DNA from: Acetobacteraceae bacterium
Lineage (GTDB): Bacteria > Pseudomonadota > Alphaproteobacteria > Acetobacterales > Acetobacteraceae
Length of the DNA stretch: 5,208 nt
Direction: 5' to 3'
NCBI GenBank assembly: GCA_947478535.1
Contig: CANJXD010000423.1
Location: 1-5,208, forward strand
The number at the start of each line of letters is the position of its first letter. Within the stretch, counting starts at the first letter, position 1. Below are positions 1-5,208 of this stretch, piece by piece. The translations under genes were made by a program, and so were the position numbers. The notes beneath the pieces were generated by a model. The model was not told the origin of the DNA. It saw nothing but the letters and a program-made list of their open reading frames with translations, and made no database searches.

Positions 1-169
1 GGTGCGCCGCTGGATCGAGGCCGACGCCGCCCGCAACTTCGTCTGCACCCTGAAATTCCAGGGCGAGACGGACCACGACACCGCGGAGGCCTTCGCCGCC
101 CTGCCTGGCGCGCAGCTGTTCCACAGCGCCCAGAACAAGCACGAGCTGACCTTCGCGCTGCTGCGATAG
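1..169 (+). CDS. 3' end of an unrecognised protein gene (partial)
   Basis: The frame starting at base 2 is open from the left edge to a TAG at 167-169, giving the last 55 residues of a protein. Nearly every codon ends in G or C (AAA, CCT and CGA are the exceptions), as expected for a real gene in this GC-rich DNA. The visible end begins VRRWIEADAARNF and finishes with KHELTFALLR. It has alternating hydrophobic stretches (FVCTLKF, ELTFALL) that could be beta strands around an acidic, alanine-rich middle. There is no signal peptide, membrane segment or metal-binding motif in this piece. The GTG at 2-4 could in principle be a start, but the frame runs off the edge, so the protein is probably longer. 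I do not recognise the family. It converges on the minus-strand tRNA, with 53 bases between them. Confidence 0.7.
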   Translation, partial: VRRWIEADAARNFVCTLKFQGETDHDTAEAFAALPGAQLFHSAQNKHELTFALLR

Positions 170-222
170 AGCCACCGGGATGTGCCGGGTTGAACGCCCA
201 GGGGCGCGCGGCGCCGGGGGTC

Positions 223-304
223 TGCGGGCGGCGGGAATCGAACCCGCATGGCCAAGGGCCGAGGGTTTTTAAGACCCTTCCGTCTACCGTTCCGGCACGC
301 CCGC
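223..304 (-). tRNA. tRNA-Leu (anticodon UAA)
   Basis: Read on the minus strand, this 82-base gene folds into a full class II cloverleaf. The 7-bp acceptor stem GCGGGCG/CGCCCGC pairs bases 298-304 with 224-230. The D arm is CCG with a 10-base loop containing GGTAGA. The anticodon stem is AGGGT/ACCCT, closing the loop CTTAAAA with anticodon UAA at 269-271. A 14-base variable arm can form GGCC-CTT-GGCC. The T arm is GCGGG-TTCGATT-CCCGC (231-247). The base after the acceptor stem is A, the discriminator expected for leucine tRNAs, and a long variable arm is also expected. The 3' CCA is not encoded (the next bases are GA), so it must be added by tRNA nucleotidyltransferase. The UAA anticodon reads UUA, a very rare codon in such GC-rich genomes, and UUG by wobble. 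No clear promoter precedes it; a CATAAT on the minus strand at 314-319 could be a -10 box but lacks a matching -35. Confidence 0.96.
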
Positions 305-343
305 GCCGGGTCGATTATGGGGACTCCGACGGGCGGAGGCTAT

Positions 344-369
344 GGTCCCGGGCAAAGGTCCCGAGCAAA
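344..369. repeat. 13-bp tandem duplication
   Basis: Two adjacent copies of a 13-base unit lie at 344-356 (GGTCCCGGGCAAA) and 357-369 (GGTCCCGAGCAAA). They differ at one base. They sit in the spacer between the acetyltransferase stop codon and the tRNA-Leu gene, upstream of the tRNA. This is probably a slippage product; no function is evident. Confidence 0.85.
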
Positions 370-375
370 GTCAGA

Positions 376-399
376 CGCCGATGCGGGCGCCGATGCGGG
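376..399. repeat. Perfect 12-bp tandem duplication
   Basis: The unit CGCCGATGCGGG occurs twice without a mismatch, at 376-387 and 388-399. It lies six bases from the neighbouring 13-bp duplication and four bases beyond the stop codon of the acetyltransferase (404-406). The units of the two duplications are unrelated, so these are two separate events in one short spacer. Confidence 0.85.
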
Positions 400-403
400 A
401 AGG

Positions 404-1060
404 CTATTCCGCTGCCGCGGTGGAGGCCACCATGCCCAATCCGCCGGAGCCGCAGACCATCCGGCGCGCTGAGTCCGGCAGGTCGTGGCCCGTTGCCGTG
501 CCGGCAGCGCCCTGGCCGGCACGCGTCACGCCCCACCATTCGCAATCTTCCTCCCGCCCCCGGGCGGCGCACCAGATGCGGCCCTGGGACAGGAAATGCA
601 TGCCCATCCCCCGCAGGACGGAGCGGGAGGCGAGGTTGTCCGTCTGCACGGCGGCGCGCACTTCCTCGACGCCGAGGGCCTGGAACACCGTGGCCAGCGC
701 GACCGGCGCGGCTTCGCGCATCACGCCCTGGCCCTGATAAAGTGGGCCGAGCCAATAGGTGATAATCGCCCGCCCCTGCTGGGCCGCCGACCGCGCGGCA
801 CTGATCCAGCCGAGCAGGGCGCCATCGACACGCCGCTCGATCACCAGCGGTACGGCGAGGCCGGCACAGGCGGCGGTCAGCGCCTCGCCCAACCGCTGCG
901 CGGCCGCCTCGGGCGCCATGGTGGCCGGCCAGGAGGCAAGGCGCGCACTGACTGCCGGCGTCATCAACGCCGCGAGCGCCGGGGCATCCGCGGGGCATGG
1001 CAGACGCAGGCGCAGCCTTTGCGTGTAAACTTCGTTGAGGAGCTCGCCTGCTGCGTTCAT
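404..1060 (-). CDS. GNAT-family N-acetyltransferase (RimJ/RimL-like)
   Basis: This 218-residue cytoplasmic protein should transfer an acetyl group from acetyl-CoA to an amine; its substrate is unknown. The N-terminus carries the usual opening of this subfamily, VYTQRLRLRLP (residues 11-21). The acetyl-CoA loop is at about 104-116 (LGPLYQGQGVMRE, of the Q-x-x-G-x-G type). The late signature N-x-x-S-x-x-V-L-R-G-M-G lies at 142-153. The recognisable fold ends near residue 180, after WWGVTR. The last 38 residues are Gly/Ala-rich and match nothing I know. The ATG at 1060 lies only ten codons before the conserved opening, so it is the best start. However, no good Shine-Dalgarno is visible, and a dead-end ATG-CCA-TGA (1057-1065) overlaps it. 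It begins 18 bases after the aldehyde dehydrogenase stop and on the same strand, so it is probably the last gene of that operon. Nothing in it points to squalene metabolism. Confidence 0.85.
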   Translation of the reverse strand: MNAAGELLNEVYTQRLRLRLPCPADAPALAALMTPAVSARLASWPATMAPEAAAQRLGEALTAACAGLAVPLVIERRVDGALLGWISAARSAAQQGRAIITYWLGPLYQGQGVMREAAPVALATVFQALGVEEVRAAVQTDNLASRSVLRGMGMHFLSQGRIWCAARGREEDCEWWGVTRAGQGAAGTATGHDLPDSARRMVCGSGGLGMVASTAAAE

Positions 1061-1078
1061 GGCATCAAGGTGCCAGCG

Positions 1079-2431
1079 TTAACGAAGCCTTACCAGTCTC
1101 TCGATCAACCCTACGGCGAATCTCTTTCTTGGCAGATCAAAGATACGAGCAAGACTCCCTCTGCCCTGCCAGACTCGCGCGCGGATATCAGAAAACGTGT
1201 CGAATCCCGCCTTTCCGTGATAGCGCCCATAGCCTGAGGCACCAGCCCCGCCGAACCCCAGCGCGGGGAAGGCGGCGAACTCCACGGCGCGGCCTTCGAC
1301 GATCGCACCGGCGCGCGTCGCACCGGCGATCCCCGCCACCTCCGTCCGGCTCGCGCCGAACAGATAGATCGCCAGCGGCGCCGGCCGGGCGGTGATCCAG
1401 GCCAGCGCGGAATCGAGATCCGGCACCGCCACTACGGCGAGGACGGGGCCGAAGATCTCCTCCCGCAACAGCGGATGATCGGGCGGCGGGAAGGCGAGCG
1501 ACAGCGACCGCAGCCGGCCAGGGCCATCCTCGGCCAGCCGCTCCAGCGGCAAGTCGCCGACCAGCCCATCCAGCCGCGCCGCCTGGGCGTCGCTCGCGAT
1601 GCCGCTTTCGGGCAGGCCGATGCCGCTGGCCTGGCAGGCGGCCCGAAAAGCCTCCGGCGAGTGGCCGACGAGCAGGACGGTATCGGGGGCGACGCAGGTC
1701 TGTCCGGCATTCACCGCCTTGCCCGCCAGCAGGTCCCGCGCCGCACGGGTGAGCTCGGCGCCGGGCAGGATCAGGGCGGGGCATTTGCCGCCAAGTTCCA
1801 GCGTCACCGGCACCAGGTTCCGCGCCGCGGCCTCCGCCACCTTGCGCCCGGTCGCCGTGCCCCCGGTGAAGACCAGATGGTCCCAGGGCTGAGCGGCGAA
1901 ATCGGCGGCGACATCCGGCCCGCCCCGCACCAGGGCGGCGATATCCGGGCCGAGTGCTGCCGCCAGAACCTCCGCCATCACCGCGGCGGTGCGAGGGACG
2001 AATTCGCTCGGCTTCACAGCCACCCGGTTGCCCGCCGCCAGCGCATCGACGGCCGGCACGAAGGCGAGCTGCACGGGGTAGTTCCACGGCGCCATGATGC
2101 CGATGATGCCCTTCGGCACCGGCTCCTCCCGCGCCGAGGCGGGCCAGAAGGGGTAGGGCACGGCGACGCGGCGCGGCTTCGCCCAGCCGGCGAGGTGCCG
2201 GCGGGCATGGCGGGCGGCATCGACGGCGCAGAGCACATCGGCCAGCAGCGTCTCCAGCCGCGAGCGGCCCTCGTAATCCGCATCCAGCGCGGCGGCCAGG
2301 TCCTCCGCCCGGCGAAGCAGTTCCTCGGCCAGCCGGGCCAGCAGGTCCCGCCGCCGCTCGATGGGGATACGGCCGTCCCGCGCTTCCGCGGCGCGCAGGG
2401 CGGAAAGCGCCTCGCTGGCTGTTGGGTTCAT
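1079..2431 (-). CDS. NAD(P)-dependent aldehyde dehydrogenase, class-3/coniferyl-aldehyde-dehydrogenase-like
   Basis: This 450-residue protein should oxidise an aldehyde to a carboxylic acid using NAD(P)+. All the core residues of the superfamily are present: the oxyanion Asn in PWNYP (N117), the coenzyme-binding Lys in VAVKPSE (K140), FTGGTATG (188-195), the general base Glu in ELGGK (E212), the nucleophilic Cys in GQTCVAPD (C246), and EEIFGPV (324-330). The length and the GQTCVAPD form of the active site fit the short class-3 group, which includes coniferyl and fatty aldehyde dehydrogenases. The start is the ATG at 2431, which shares an ATGA with the hpnE stop. In-frame codons further upstream lie inside hpnE and look like shadow sequence. 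Coupling to the squalene genes suggests a role in terpenoid metabolism, for example oxidation of a hopanoid side-chain aldehyde or of a C30 carotenoid aldehyde. That is inference; a general detoxifying enzyme is also possible. Confidence 0.93.
   Translation of the reverse strand: MNPTASEALSALRAAEARDGRIPIERRRDLLARLAEELLRRAEDLAAALDADYEGRSRLETLLADVLCAVDAARHARRHLAGWAKPRRVAVPYPFWPASAREEPVPKGIIGIMAPWNYPVQLAFVPAVDALAAGNRVAVKPSEFVPRTAAVMAEVLAAALGPDIAALVRGGPDVAADFAAQPWDHLVFTGGTATGRKVAEAAARNLVPVTLELGGKCPALILPGAELTRAARDLLAGKAVNAGQTCVAPDTVLLVGHSPEAFRAACQASGIGLPESGIASDAQAARLDGLVGDLPLERLAEDGPGRLRSLSLAFPPPDHPLLREEIFGPVLAVVAVPDLDSALAWITARPAPLAIYLFGASRTEVAGIAGATRAGAIVEGRAVEFAAFPALGFGGAGASGYGRYHGKAGFDTFSDIRARVWQGRGSLARIFDLPRKRFAVGLIERLVRLR
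2428..2431 (-). other. ATGA stop/start overlap between hpnE and the aldehyde dehydrogenase gene
   Basis: On the minus strand the ATG of the aldehyde dehydrogenase and the TGA of hpnE share bases. No strong purine-rich ribosome site precedes this ATG, so translation probably depends on ribosomes finishing hpnE. This ties the dehydrogenase to the squalene operon. Confidence 0.85.
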
Positions 2432-3657
2432 GGCGCGGGCTTGCCGCAGAGCAGGGCGCCCGCCGCCGCCTCGCCGGACAGCACGGCGGCCTCGATGGTC
2501 GCGGGCAGATAGGGAAAGGTCCAGTCCCCGGCCAAGGCAAGGTTCGCCAGCGGCATCAGCGGCGGCCGAGGGCGGGTGCCGACGCCATGCCGGGGCGTCG
2601 CGCGGCGTTCCCGCACCGTGCGGGATGGCGGTGGCGCTTCCGGCCACTCGCCCGGCAGGCCGAAGGCGAGCGCCGCGCGGCGGACCTCCGGCCAGATGCG
2701 GGCCGCCGCCTCGGCATCGGACAGCGCGACGCCGGCATCGGCGGCGGAGACGGTGACCGAAACGCCGGTCGGGCGCACCAGCACCCATTGGGACAGGCCA
2801 CCCAGCAGGCCGAGGAAACGCACTGGCCCCTCCGCCTCTCGCGTGAAGTGGACATTCAGGATGGGGGCGTGGGCGGTGGGCACCGGCAGATCGGGCAGCA
2901 GGCGCTGCGCCTCCCACGGCGGCAGGGCCAGCACCACCTGATCACCCGCCGCCAGCCGCTGGGCGGTCTCCCCGAAATCCAGCGCCGCAGCGCGACCATC
3001 CGCCACCACCAACCCGCGCAGCCGGCTGCCCGGCCGAAAGCTGCCGCCATGCGCGCCGAAGGTCGCGAGCGCCGGCCCCACCAAATCGGGCCCGAGGCCG
3101 CGCCGGGCAACCAGCAGCCGCGCCGCGCCCGGCAGGGCAAGCCGGCGCAGCACGCGGCCGAGCAGATTGGCGGAAGCCTCCGCCGCCGGAGTGTTCAGCG
3201 CCGCGACGGTCAGCGGTTCCATCAGCGCCCGCAGCAGCACCGGCTGCCCGGCGAAGGCGGCAGCGACGCTGCAATCCCGCCCCGGCAGCATCAGCCGCAG
3301 CAGCCCGAGCACCCCGCCACCATCGAGCCCGGCGGGCCGCGTCGCCGCGGACAGCCAGCCGAGCGGGGCCAGCGCCACGCGGCGCGCCGTGCCGTCATCG
3401 AGGTCAAGCACCGGCAAGCCGCCGGGCTCCGCCTCCACCCAACCCTCCCGCGCCCCGATGGCGCCGAGGAAGCGTAGGGCAGCCCGGTTGGCGCCGAGCA
3501 GCGCGTGGGTGCCGTTATCCGTGCCATCCGGCAGCGCCCGCGCCCGCCCACCTGCGGCCGGCGTCGCCTCATGCAGCGTGACCCGCCGCCCCGCCTTGGC
3601 CAGCGCCAGCGCCGCCACCAACCCGGCAATGCCGGCGCCTACAACGTGGATGGTCAT
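2428..3657 (-). CDS. hpnE: HpnE, FAD-dependent hydroxysqualene dehydroxylase
   Basis: HpnE catalyses the last step of the bacterial three-enzyme squalene route, the reductive removal of the hydroxyl group of hydroxysqualene to give squalene. It belongs to the flavin amine oxidase/phytoene desaturase-like family. The 409-residue protein opens with a dinucleotide-binding motif, VVGAGIAG (GxGxxG at 7-12). The ribose-binding acidic residue is E30, followed by the family's GGRAR (36-40) and an NGTHALLG segment. Near the C-terminus is the second FAD-contacting motif, LALAGDWT...LPATIEAAVLSG (about 373-395). The length is close to that of other HpnE proteins. The ATG at 3657 is the right start because the FAD motif begins six residues later and it overlaps the upstream stop as ATGA. 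The open frame extends 40 codons further upstream, but that stretch lies over the HpnD coding end and is low-complexity shadow. The adjacent HpnC-HpnD gene supports the assignment over a carotenoid desaturase. Confidence 0.93.
   Translation of the reverse strand: MTIHVVGAGIAGLVAALALAKAGRRVTLHEATPAAGGRARALPDGTDNGTHALLGANRAALRFLGAIGAREGWVEAEPGGLPVLDLDDGTARRVALAPLGWLSAATRPAGLDGGGVLGLLRLMLPGRDCSVAAAFAGQPVLLRALMEPLTVAALNTPAAEASANLLGRVLRRLALPGAARLLVARRGLGPDLVGPALATFGAHGGSFRPGSRLRGLVVADGRAAALDFGETAQRLAAGDQVVLALPPWEAQRLLPDLPVPTAHAPILNVHFTREAEGPVRFLGLLGGLSQWVLVRPTGVSVTVSAADAGVALSDAEAAARIWPEVRRAALAFGLPGEWPEAPPPSRTVRERRATPRHGVGTRPRPPLMPLANLALAGDWTFPYLPATIEAAVLSGEAAAGALLCGKPAP
3654..3657 (-). other. ATGA stop/start overlap between hpnCD and hpnE
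   Basis: The TGA of the HpnC-HpnD fusion (3654-3656) and the ATG of hpnE (3655-3657) share bases on the minus strand. Upstream is only a short G-run (GGGG) as a weak ribosome site. The arrangement implies translational coupling and matched production of the squalene-pathway enzymes. Confidence 0.88.
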
Positions 3658-5208
3658 GCCGGCCCCATCGCCAGCGCCGCCATCCGCAGCTTCTCCCACC
3701 GCGTCAGCCGGGGACGGCGGCGCGGATGGGCGAATCCCTGGGCGAGCATGCGGTCGAACAGCCGCCGGTAGCCCCACATCATCACCCGGGCCGGCTTCAG
3801 CGCCCGCGCATCCAGCACGCGCAGCTCCGCCTCCGCCCGGGCAAAGCCCTCCGCCGCGCGCTGCGCCAATTCCTCGCAGCAGCCGGCGAAGCCGGGGTCG
3901 GCGACGATGGCGCGCGGGTCGGTGGCGCGGACGCCGTGCTTCGCCAGCAGCGAGGCCGGCACATAGACACGGTCGATCAGCGCGTCCTCATCCACATCGC
4001 GCAGGATGTTCACCAGTTGAAAGGTGTGCCCGAGGGCGAGGCCGAAGCCTTCCGCCCCCGACGCGCCGAAGATGCGCACCGCCATGGCGCCGACACTCCC
4101 GGCGACGCGGCGGCAATAGCCATCCAGTGCCGCCTCATCCGGCAGGCGAAGGGCGGGGCTGGCATCGGTTTCCATCCCGTCGATCATGGCCGCGCATTCC
4201 GCCAGCGGCAGCGCATAGGCGGCACGAGCATGGGCGAGTTCAGCGGAGAGCGCACAATCCGGCGCCGCCAGCTTGGCCCGCCAGCGCGCCAGGAAGCGGC
4301 GCTTCTCGGCTTCCGGCATCGCGCCATCGGCAATGTCATCGACGGCGCGGCAGAAGCCATAGACGGCGAACAGGGCGCGCCGCCGCTCCCCCTTCAACAC
4401 CGCCATCCCCCGGGCGAAGGAGGACCGGGCGCGGGCAACCCGGGCGCGCACCACCGCGGCATCGGAGGGTGGCGACAGCGCCAGCCCGGCAAACGCCGCG
4501 GCGAAATCGGCCTTGGACAGCGCGACGCGGCCCAGCACCGGGTCCGCCGCCCGCAACCGGGCCAGCAGCCGCCACCCCAGCGCCAGTGTCACCGCCGCCT
4601 GGAACCGCAGGCGGGACCGCAGCAGGCGCGGCAGCGGGGCCGCCCGTTCCAGCAGCGCCTCCACCTGGTCGAGCGCCGCGTCCAGCACGGCGCGGCGGGC
4701 CGGGTTCGCGGGCTGGAAGAAGGCGTCCTCCCCCCCCGCCAGCGCCATCCACGGCGTGGGCAGGTAGATACGGTCCATCGTCGTGCGATCCGGCACCAGA
4801 TCCTGCCAATGGTTCAGCAGTTGCAGCGCCGTGCAAAGCGCATCGGAGGCAAGCCGCGCCGCTGGCTCCTCCTCCCCATGCAGGCGAAGCAGCAGCCGGC
4901 CGACCGGCTCGGCGGAGCGGGCGCAGTAGTCCTCCAGCGCCGCCCAATCGGCGTAGCGGGACTGCACCGCATCCTGACGGAAGGCGGAGAGCAGCGCCCG
5001 CGCCTCCGCCGTGCCGACCTCGGCGAGGGGGCCTTGCGGCTCCTCCATCAGCAGCGCCATGGCATCCAGCCGGGCGAGCTTCTCCTCCGGCGAAATATCG
5101 GGTGCGTCGGCGATGTCGTCGGCCGCGCGGGCAAACCGGTAGAAGGCGAGGACCTTGGGTCGCAGCGCGGGCGGTATCAGGCGGGAGGCAACGGGGAAGT
5201 TCTCGGAA
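3654..5208 (-). CDS. HpnC-HpnD fusion: hydroxysqualene synthase joined to presqualene diphosphate synthase (5' end outside window)
   Basis: One open frame of 517 visible residues contains two squalene/phytoene-synthase domains. Counting from the first whole codon (5205-5207), the N-terminal half (about 1-244) is HpnC-like. It begins SENFPVASRLIPPALRP, has a first Asp-rich motif DDIAD (30-34), FRQD...RYADW, CARSAEPVGRLLL, and a second motif NHWQDLVPD (DxxxD at 136-140). The C-terminal half (about 245-517) is HpnD-like: FAVYGFCRAVDDIAD (DxxxD at 290-294), YCRRVAGSVG, and NILRDVDED (404-408). HpnD condenses two farnesyl diphosphates to presqualene diphosphate, and HpnC turns that into hydroxysqualene. 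All four Asp-rich motifs are intact, so both halves look active. No stop codon or good internal ribosome site lies at the junction (about 4443-4490); two GTG codons there (4449-4454) are the only plausible internal starts. About 20-25 N-terminal residues are probably missing beyond the edge. The ATG at 5060 is not the start, because conserved HpnC sequence continues upstream of it. It is followed by hpnE with a 4-base overlap. Confidence 0.9.
   Translation of the reverse strand, partial: SENFPVASRLIPPALRPKVLAFYRFARAADDIADAPDISPEEKLARLDAMALLMEEPQGPLAEVGTAEARALLSAFRQDAVQSRYADWAALEDYCARSAEPVGRLLLRLHGEEEPAARLASDALCTALQLLNHWQDLVPDRTTMDRIYLPTPWMALAGGEDAFFQPANPARRAVLDAALDQVEALLERAAPLPRLLRSRLRFQAAVTLALGWRLLARLRAADPVLGRVALSKADFAAAFAGLALSPPSDAAVVRARVARARSSFARGMAVLKGERRRALFAVYGFCRAVDDIADGAMPEAEKRRFLARWRAKLAAPDCALSAELAHARAAYALPLAECAAMIDGMETDASPALRLPDEAALDGYCRRVAGSVGAMAVRIFGASGAEGFGLALGHTFQLVNILRDVDEDALIDRVYVPASLLAKHGVRATDPRAIVADPGFAGCCEELAQRAAEGFARAEAELRVLDARALKPARVMMWGYRRLFDRMLAQGFAHPRRRPRLTRWEKLRMAALAMGPA

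Noticed and set aside
203..215. Inverted repeat GGCGC-GCG-GCGCC between the left-edge gene and the tRNA, as a possible terminator
   Set aside because: The stem is only 5 bp with a 3-base loop, and no T-run follows on either strand; such GC palindromes are common in this composition.
223..247. tRNA 3' end as an integration (att) site
   Set aside because: No repeat of the tRNA 3' end occurs elsewhere in the window, and no integrase or phage-like gene is visible.
314..319. Minus-strand CATAAT as a tRNA promoter -10 box
   Set aside because: No -35-like hexamer at 16-19 bases spacing, and the resulting leader would be only about three bases; too weak to list as a feature.
319..349. Nested inverted repeats (CTCCG/CGGAG inside GGGA/TCCC) upstream of the tRNA, as a terminator for the operon
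   Set aside because: The stems are short, with an unpaired bulge, and no T-run follows on the minus strand.
1057..1065. Two-codon ORF ATG-CCA-TGA overlapping the acetyltransferase start
   Set aside because: Nine bases can arise easily by chance, and no ribosome site supports it.
485..1237. Long plus-strand open frames across the acetyltransferase, dehydrogenase, hpnE and hpnCD genes
   Set aside because: They are antisense frames kept open by the high GC content; their products are Arg/Pro/Ala/Gly-rich with no family motifs, while the minus strand encodes recognisable enzymes.
2432..2917. Upstream in-frame extension of the aldehyde dehydrogenase (162 codons)
   Set aside because: It lies over hpnE, is Arg/Gly/Ala-rich shadow sequence, and the aldehyde dehydrogenase domain is complete from the ATG at 2431.

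Overview
The window is very GC-rich and densely coded, with GC-ending codons dominating the real reading frames. It reads as chromosomal DNA of an alphaproteobacterium. I would guess the Acetobacteraceae (a Roseomonas-like or acetic-acid-type lineage) from the base composition and the hopanoid/squalene gene set. That placement is inference; no marker gene fixes the taxon.

Nearly everything lies on the minus strand, so read the window from right to left. From the right edge to 3654 runs one long open frame, cut by the window edge. It joins a complete-looking HpnC-type domain (hydroxysqualene synthase) to a complete HpnD-type domain (presqualene diphosphate synthase) in a single polypeptide. 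These are normally two separate genes. It overlaps by an ATGA the gene for HpnE (FAD-dependent hydroxysqualene dehydroxylase, 2428-3657). HpnE in turn overlaps by another ATGA a class-3-like aldehyde dehydrogenase (1079-2431). Eighteen bases further on is a GNAT-family acetyltransferase (404-1060). Then comes a 99-base spacer holding two back-to-back short tandem duplications, followed by a class II tRNA-Leu(UAA) gene (223-304). At the left edge, on the plus strand and converging on the tRNA, is the 3' end of a protein gene I do not recognise (1-169).

Together HpnD, HpnC and HpnE convert two farnesyl diphosphates through presqualene diphosphate and hydroxysqualene to squalene. Squalene is the precursor of hopanoids and, in some alphaproteobacteria, of C30 carotenoids. 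The aldehyde dehydrogenase is translationally coupled to this set, so it may act on a squalene- or hopanoid-derived aldehyde, but its substrate cannot be read from the sequence. Squalene-hopene cyclase is not in the window.

The point most worth following is the HpnC-HpnD fusion. I see no mobile element, CRISPR array, defence system or other exotic system here.
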